DNA of 57,468 nucleotides, from assembly GCA_930989765.1 (NCBI GenBank), contig CAKNNA010000005.1, forward strand, positions 1-57,468, in the 5' to 3' direction. The notes below the pieces were generated by a model. The model was not told the DNA's origin and made no database searches. It worked only from the letters and a program-made list of their open reading frames with translations. Both the position numbers and the translations under genes were made by a program. The number at the start of each line of letters is the position of its first letter. Positions within the stretch are counted from its first letter, which is position 1. Below are positions 53,626-57,468 of the stretch, piece after piece. The DNA is from an uncultured Clostridium sp. (lineage in GTDB: Bacteria; Bacillota; Clostridia; TANB77; CAG-508).

Positions 53626-54510
53626 ATGCAAGGATTAATAATAGAAAATATATCAAATTTATATAAAGTAAAATATGAAAAAAAAATATACACTGCAACT
53701 ATAAGAGGGAAAATAAAACTAAAAGAACTTTTACCAGTTGTTGGAGATAATGTAGAATTTGAAATAATAGACAATGAAAAAAAAGAAGCAGTAATAACAA
53801 AAATATTAGAAAGAAAGGTATATATAAAAAGACCTAAAATTTCAAATATTACACAAATGATATATATACTTTCAAGTAAAGACCCAAAACCAGATTTACT
53901 AATGCTTGATAAAGAGCTAGCATTTTCAGAATATTTAGGAATAAAAAGTGTTATAGTATTAAATAAAATAGATTTAGATAAAAATGAAGAATTTAAAAAA
54001 ATAGCAAAAATATATAAAGATATAGGATACAAAATAATACAAACAAATGCAAAAGAAAAGATTGGAATAGAAGATTTAAAAACAGCAATGAATTCTGAAA
54101 TAAATGTATTTTCAGGCAATTCCGGAGTTGGAAAATCAACACTAATAAATGCAATATTTGAAAAAAATCAAGCCCAAGAAGGAGAAATAAGTCAAAAAAA
54201 TAAACGAGGAAAAAACACAACAACAAATGTAAAATTATATGAAATAGATAAATCAACATATATAGCAGATACCCCAGGATTTTCTACATTTGACATATCA
54301 GAAATAGAATCAAATAAATTAGCAGAATGCTTTAAAGAATTTAGAGATTACATAAAATTTTGTGAATTTATAGGATGTACTCATATAAAAGAGGAAAATT
54401 GTGGAATAAAAGAAGCGGTTGAAAAAAGGAAGATAAGTAAAGAAAGATATCAAAGATTTTGCAAAATATATAATGAATTAAAAGAAAAGGAGAAAAGAAA
54501 AAAATGGTAG
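53626..54510 (+). CDS. rsgA: Ribosome small-subunit GTPase RsgA (YloQ)
   Basis: A circularly permuted GTPase of 294 residues: an N-terminal OB domain (MQGLIIENISNLYKVKYEKK), NKIDL (G4) preceding the P-loop GNSGVGKST (G1) and DTPGFSTF (G3), then a zinc knuckle in KFCEFIGCTHIKEENCG. It matures the 30S subunit. I prefer the ATG at 53626; a TTG at 53605 lies within a hairpin. It continues the usual prpC-prkC-rsgA-rpe order and overlaps rpe by 7 bases. Confidence 0.94.
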   Translation: MQGLIIENISNLYKVKYEKKIYTATIRGKIKLKELLPVVGDNVEFEIIDNEKKEAVITKILERKVYIKRPKISNITQMIYILSSKDPKPDLLMLDKELAFSEYLGIKSVIVLNKIDLDKNEEFKKIAKIYKDIGYKIIQTNAKEKIGIEDLKTAMNSEINVFSGNSGVGKSTLINAIFEKNQAQEGEISQKNKRGKNTTTNVKLYEIDKSTYIADTPGFSTFDISEIESNKLAECFKEFRDYIKFCEFIGCTHIKEENCGIKEAVEKRKISKERYQRFCKIYNELKEKEKRKKW

Positions 54511-55166
54511 AAGTTGCAACATCAATATTATCTGTAAAACCAAAAGAAGAGGCAAAAACTTTTTTTGCATTAGAAAAAGCCAAAACAGATTATTTCCATA
54601 TAGATGTAATGGATGGCAAATTTGTTGAAAAAAACACATATAAAAAAATGTTTGAATATGCTTCATATATAAAAAGAATATCAAATATACCACTTGATGT
54701 ACACTTAATGGTAGAAAATGTTAAAGAAGCAATAGAAGACTTTTTAGCATTAGAGCCAAATATAATTACATTTCATTTAGAATCAGCCAGTAGTGAAGAA
54801 AAAGTAAAAGAATATATAAATTTAATAAAATCTGCTAATTGTAAAGTAGGAATAAGTGTAAAACCAGAAACAGATATAGAAAAAATATATAAATTTTTAC
54901 CATTCATTCATAATGTACTAATAATGACTGTAGAGCCAGGAAAAGGGGGACAAACATTATTAGAAGATATGGTTAAAAAAATAAGCACTTTAAAAAAATA
55001 TATTGATGAAAAAAATATAGAAATTGATATAGAAGTAGATGGAGGAATTAACTTAAGAACTGCAGAAGAAGTAATAAAAGCAGGAGCAAATATACTAGTT
55101 GCAGGTACAGCAATACTAAAAGCAGTAGATTACAAAGTTATAATAGATGAATTTAAAAAAATATAG
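54504..55166 (+). CDS. rpe: Ribulose-phosphate 3-epimerase
   Basis: A 220-residue TIM-barrel epimerase of the pentose phosphate pathway. It shows the DVMDGKFV metal and catalytic aspartate motif, LDVHLMVEN, MTVEPGKGGQ and the second catalytic aspartate in EVDGGIN. It starts within the end of rsgA with AAAAGGAGA upstream, so translation is coupled. Confidence 0.95.
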   Translation: MVEVATSILSVKPKEEAKTFFALEKAKTDYFHIDVMDGKFVEKNTYKKMFEYASYIKRISNIPLDVHLMVENVKEAIEDFLALEPNIITFHLESASSEEKVKEYINLIKSANCKVGISVKPETDIEKIYKFLPFIHNVLIMTVEPGKGGQTLLEDMVKKISTLKKYIDEKNIEIDIEVDGGINLRTAEEVIKAGANILVAGTAILKAVDYKVIIDEFKKI

Positions 55167-55186
55167 TGTTAAAACTAAAAGATAAA

Positions 55187-55226
55187 AAAAGAACATTTTT
55201 ACTATTAAATAAAAATGTTCTTTTAA
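55187..55226. terminator. Bidirectional terminator after rpe
   Basis: AAAAGAACATTTTTA (55187-55201) pairs with TAAAAATGTTCTTTT (55210-55224). Confidence 0.85.
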
Positions 55227-55231
55227 ATTTT

Positions 55232-56401
55232 TTAATCTTTCTTCAATTGTTTTCTAAAAAATAAAGGTGTAATTGTAATTCCTAATCCTAATATAATTGA
55301 AATTAATGTTAATATAAATCCAATATTAAATGGTATTAAATAAAGTAGCCAGAAAATTATAGCAGTTACAATCAACATTCCGAATATTCCAATATTTTTA
55401 TTAATTTTTAACTTACTAGCAATAAAATTATTTACTGTAATTATAAACACAGATTCACTTATTGCAACTAATAAGAAATATATAATAAGTAATAATAAAG
55501 AAACTGAAGTTGTTATATTAAGTAATAATAATATAATAGAAATTATAGGTATTAAAATTAAACTTAAAAATCCAACAAGTAAAATAGCAAATTTTTTGTT
55601 TTTAATTAAATTTTCTGTTCTTTCTTTAAAGTTAGGTGCTATCCAAAGTAATAGAAGCCATACAACTATAACCAAACATAAAAATGTACCAAGTGATAAT
55701 AAGTATGAGCCAATACTATTTGAAGATTCGTTTAATTTATTATATACAATATCACCATTTACAAATTCTTCTTGAATATTTGCTTCATTTTTAGCAGTAT
55801 ATTCTAAATTACCCATTATAATTCCTTGAGTATCGCCATTTTTAAAATTAATATTTGTACAATTTACAAAAGCATTTCTAGAAATAGTTCCATAAACATT
55901 AAATGTGTTACAACTTGCCCTTACATCACGATATGTATAACCTTGGTTTATTGTAAGAGTATCACACATTGCATATATATCATATGCTGACCCTTTAAAT
56001 TCGATAGTATTTGCTAAAATAGCTAAATTTCCAAATATTAAAGAATCTGTTTCAATTACAACATTATCTGCAAAAATAAATGCATCTCCTGCAATTTGAG
56101 CATTAATTGTTACAGTACTTCCCATAGCAAAAAGATTTCCATCAATATTTGTTGAAACTGAAACATTTTGAGAATATAAATACTGGTCTCCCGTTAAAAT
56201 ATTTTCAGCACTAACAGGCTCTTCATCTATAATAGTATCTGTATCTGTTTCCTCATTTACTGGAGTTTGTTCTTCAGTAGAAATAGGATTTATACTATAA
56301 TCATTTTGTGAAGCATTATCTTCTGCAAATACTAATGTTGAAGAAAGTAAAATTAATAGTACTGAAAGTAGTGTTAAAAATTTGAATTTGCCTTTTAACA
56401 T
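55232..56401 (-). CDS. Bactofilin-like (polymer-forming) secreted/membrane protein
   Basis: A 389-residue protein from the ATG at 56401, which has GGAGG 9 bases upstream. A signal peptide (FLTLLSVLLILLSSTLVFAED) leads into an acidic linker. Short beta repeats follow (IDGNLFAMGSTVTINAQIAGD, then FADNVVIETDSLIFGNLAIL), typical of polymer-forming beta-helices, and three or four C-terminal membrane helices (YLLSLGTFLCLVIVVWLLLLW onward). Such proteins are commonly found outside the membrane in Firmicutes; the function is unknown. An in-frame ATG further upstream (56464) lacks support. Confidence 0.82.
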   Translation of the reverse strand: MLKGKFKFLTLLSVLLILLSSTLVFAEDNASQNDYSINPISTEEQTPVNEETDTDTIIDEEPVSAENILTGDQYLYSQNVSVSTNIDGNLFAMGSTVTINAQIAGDAFIFADNVVIETDSLIFGNLAILANTIEFKGSAYDIYAMCDTLTINQGYTYRDVRASCNTFNVYGTISRNAFVNCTNINFKNGDTQGIIMGNLEYTAKNEANIQEEFVNGDIVYNKLNESSNSIGSYLLSLGTFLCLVIVVWLLLLWIAPNFKERTENLIKNKKFAILLVGFLSLILIPIISIILLLLNITTSVSLLLLIIYFLLVAISESVFIITVNNFIASKLKINKNIGIFGMLIVTAIIFWLLYLIPFNIGFILTLISIILGLGITITPLFFRKQLKKD

Positions 56402-56460
56402 AAAAGTGTACCTCCTAATTTTTTTATTTAAGAAGATAATATAACTTATAATTTTTTTTG

Positions 56461-56589
56461 TCAATTGTTTTTAGAAATAAAATATGCACATTCCGAAAAA
56501 CTAAAAACATCAGAGTCTGTAACAGTATTATAAGTACACTTTCCATCTTTTTGATAAACACAATCTAAAGAGCAATTTATATTAGCCAT
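56461..56589 (-). CDS. Cysteine-rich mini-protein (42 residues)
   Basis: A 42-residue protein, MANINCSLDCVYQKDGKCTY and onward, with cysteines at 6, 10, 18 and 34. This resembles short Clostridia proteins with a C-x3-C-x7-C pattern that are often misannotated as hydroxymyristoyl-ACP dehydratase. AGGTG lies 7-8 bases before the ATG. It probably binds a metal. Its small size makes automated callers miss it. It sits 59 bases upstream of the bactofilin-like gene on the same strand. Confidence 0.8.
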   Translation of the reverse strand: MANINCSLDCVYQKDGKCTYNTVTDSDVFSFSECAYFISKNN

Positions 56590-56706
56590 AAAAAAATCAC
56601 CTCTTAAAGGATAATATAACCATAATAAATTATAATATTCTAAAAGAAATGATCATATAGAGTACTGTTTTAAAAGGCTTATTTTAAGTCACAAATTTTT
56701 AAAAGA

Positions 56707-57339
56707 TTAAATTGACTTATAATATTTGCAAAAATCTTTAATAGTACAAATAGAACATTTAGGATGTCTTGCAATACAAGTATTTCTACCATGCCATACT
56801 AATAGATGATTAATATATTTTAAATCATCCTTAGAAAAAATTTTAAGTAAGTCTTTCTCAATTTTAGTAGGGTCAGATTCTAAAGAAAGTCCCATTAAAT
56901 TAGAAATTCTTTTAGCATGTGTATCAACAGCTATACCATTTGCAATTCCATAAACTTCAAGCATAATAACATTTGCAGATTTCCTACCTATCCCAGGTAG
57001 AGTCATTAAATCTTGAATATTGCTTGGAACAATTCCATTAAACTTTTCTAAAACTTCTTTAGCGCATAATTTTATATTTTTAGCTTTATTTTTATAAAAA
57101 CCACAAGGATGTATTATATTTTCTAATTCATAAATATCAATATCTGCATAATCTTTTATAGTTTTACATCTTTTAAATAAAGTAGGAGTTACCTTATTTA
57201 CTCTTTCATCAGTACATTGTGCAGAAAGCATAACAGCAATACACATTTCAAAAGGGGTAGTAAAATCTAAACTACAAGTAGCATCTGGATATGTTTTTTT
57301 TAGAATTTGGACAATATTTTTTGCATCTTTTTTTGTCAT
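56707..57339 (-). CDS. nth: Endonuclease III (DNA glycosylase/AP lyase)
   Basis: A 210-residue Nth protein. The helix-hairpin-helix LPGIGRKSANVI contains the catalytic lysine, VDTHAKRIS the catalytic aspartate, and the C-terminal cluster C-x6-C-x2-C-x5-C (Cys188, 195, 198, 204) holds the [4Fe-4S]. It removes oxidised pyrimidines in base-excision repair. The ATG at 57339 has AGGTG upstream. The last 129 bases of the window hold no other gene. Confidence 0.97.
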   Translation of the reverse strand: MTKKDAKNIVQILKKTYPDATCSLDFTTPFEMCIAVMLSAQCTDERVNKVTPTLFKRCKTIKDYADIDIYELENIIHPCGFYKNKAKNIKLCAKEVLEKFNGIVPSNIQDLMTLPGIGRKSANVIMLEVYGIANGIAVDTHAKRISNLMGLSLESDPTKIEKDLLKIFSKDDLKYINHLLVWHGRNTCIARHPKCSICTIKDFCKYYKSI

Positions 57340-57468
57340 AAAATTTCACCTCTTAAGTTTATTTTAATAATTATAACATATGATGTAAAGAAAGAAAAGA
57401 AAATGGTAAGAATCTTTAGTTCGTAATTTAAAAAGAGATAGGTCTTATTTTTGGATAAGTGAGGGGAT

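Noticed and set aside
1..57468. CRISPR arrays, tRNA or rRNA genes
   Set aside because: No regularly spaced direct repeats of suitable length were seen, no tRNA-like cloverleaf with a CCA end was recognised, and no rRNA signature was present.

Overview
This is a low-GC (clearly AT-rich) chromosomal segment of an endospore-forming Clostridia-type bacterium. Sporulation and germination genes (pdaA-like, yqfC, yqfD, gerAA/AB/AC, sigK, spoIVA) sit among ordinary housekeeping genes (ybeY, typA, prmC, whiA, hemW, rlmN, prpC/prkC/rsgA/rpe, nth). Arginine is written mostly AGA, with occasional CGA, CGC and CGT. The genus cannot be named from the window alone; an uncultured gut Clostridia lineage is a guess.

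The main result is a decoding anomaly. Eight otherwise intact, conserved genes carry nine +1 frameshifts: yqfD, a DUF3048 protein (two sites), gerAA, a transglutaminase, sigK, whiA, a Lon-like protease and prkC. All nine are the same event: an in-phase CGG codon whose C must be skipped so that reading resumes at GGA (seven) or GGT (two), glycine. By manual scan I found no in-phase CGG used as an ordinary sense codon in any other intact gene. About 38 CGG trinucleotides lie out of phase inside genes and are read normally. In-phase CGGA/CGGT therefore behaves as a four-base glycine word or an obligatory +1 shift signal. At prkC (GxGGMA loop) and gerAA (GP motif) the restored glycine is a hallmark residue of the family. 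Translated without the shift, every one of these genes hits a stop within 3 to about 26 codons.

Layout. 1-5.4 kb: pdaA end, yqfC-yqfD, an unknown 411-aa protein, ybeY, DUF3048, YlbF-like. 5.5-9.9 kb (minus): gerAA-gerAB-gerAC plus a two-helix mini-protein. 10-15.6 kb: transglutaminase, an ATPase-Asp23 fusion, plsC, typA, trmR-like methyltransferase. 15.6-18.3 kb: an island made of a 286-bp long-inverted-repeat element, a divergent RelA/SpoT-like protein and palindromes, lying between trmR and its usual U32-peptidase partner. 18.3-24 kb: U32 protein, DUF368, a membrane-anchored protein, a cysteine-synthase-like enzyme, a HAD phosphatase, sigK. 24.5-28.5 kb: 6S RNA, an ECF sigma/anti-sigma pair with its own ECF-type promoter, and a large coiled-coil protein with an acidic tract. 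28.5-29.2 kb: a decayed prepilin-like remnant. 29.2-37.2 kb: prmC, whiA, hemW, a condensation-type acyltransferase with a DUF6320-like protein, a flavodiiron protein, rlmN. 37.3-45.3 kb: spoIVA, a UDP-sugar pyrophosphorylase with a left-handed beta-helix partner, small membrane proteins, the Lon-like protease. 45.6-57.4 kb: TetR with an acyl-CoA synthetase, a coiled-coil protein behind a WalR-like tandem box, a truncated birA, deoD, prpC-prkC-rsgA-rpe, a bactofilin-like membrane protein, a cysteine-rich mini-protein, nth.

A family of 29-bp imperfect palindromes (six copies) and several larger palindromes are scattered between genes. No tRNA, rRNA, CRISPR array or prophage was seen.
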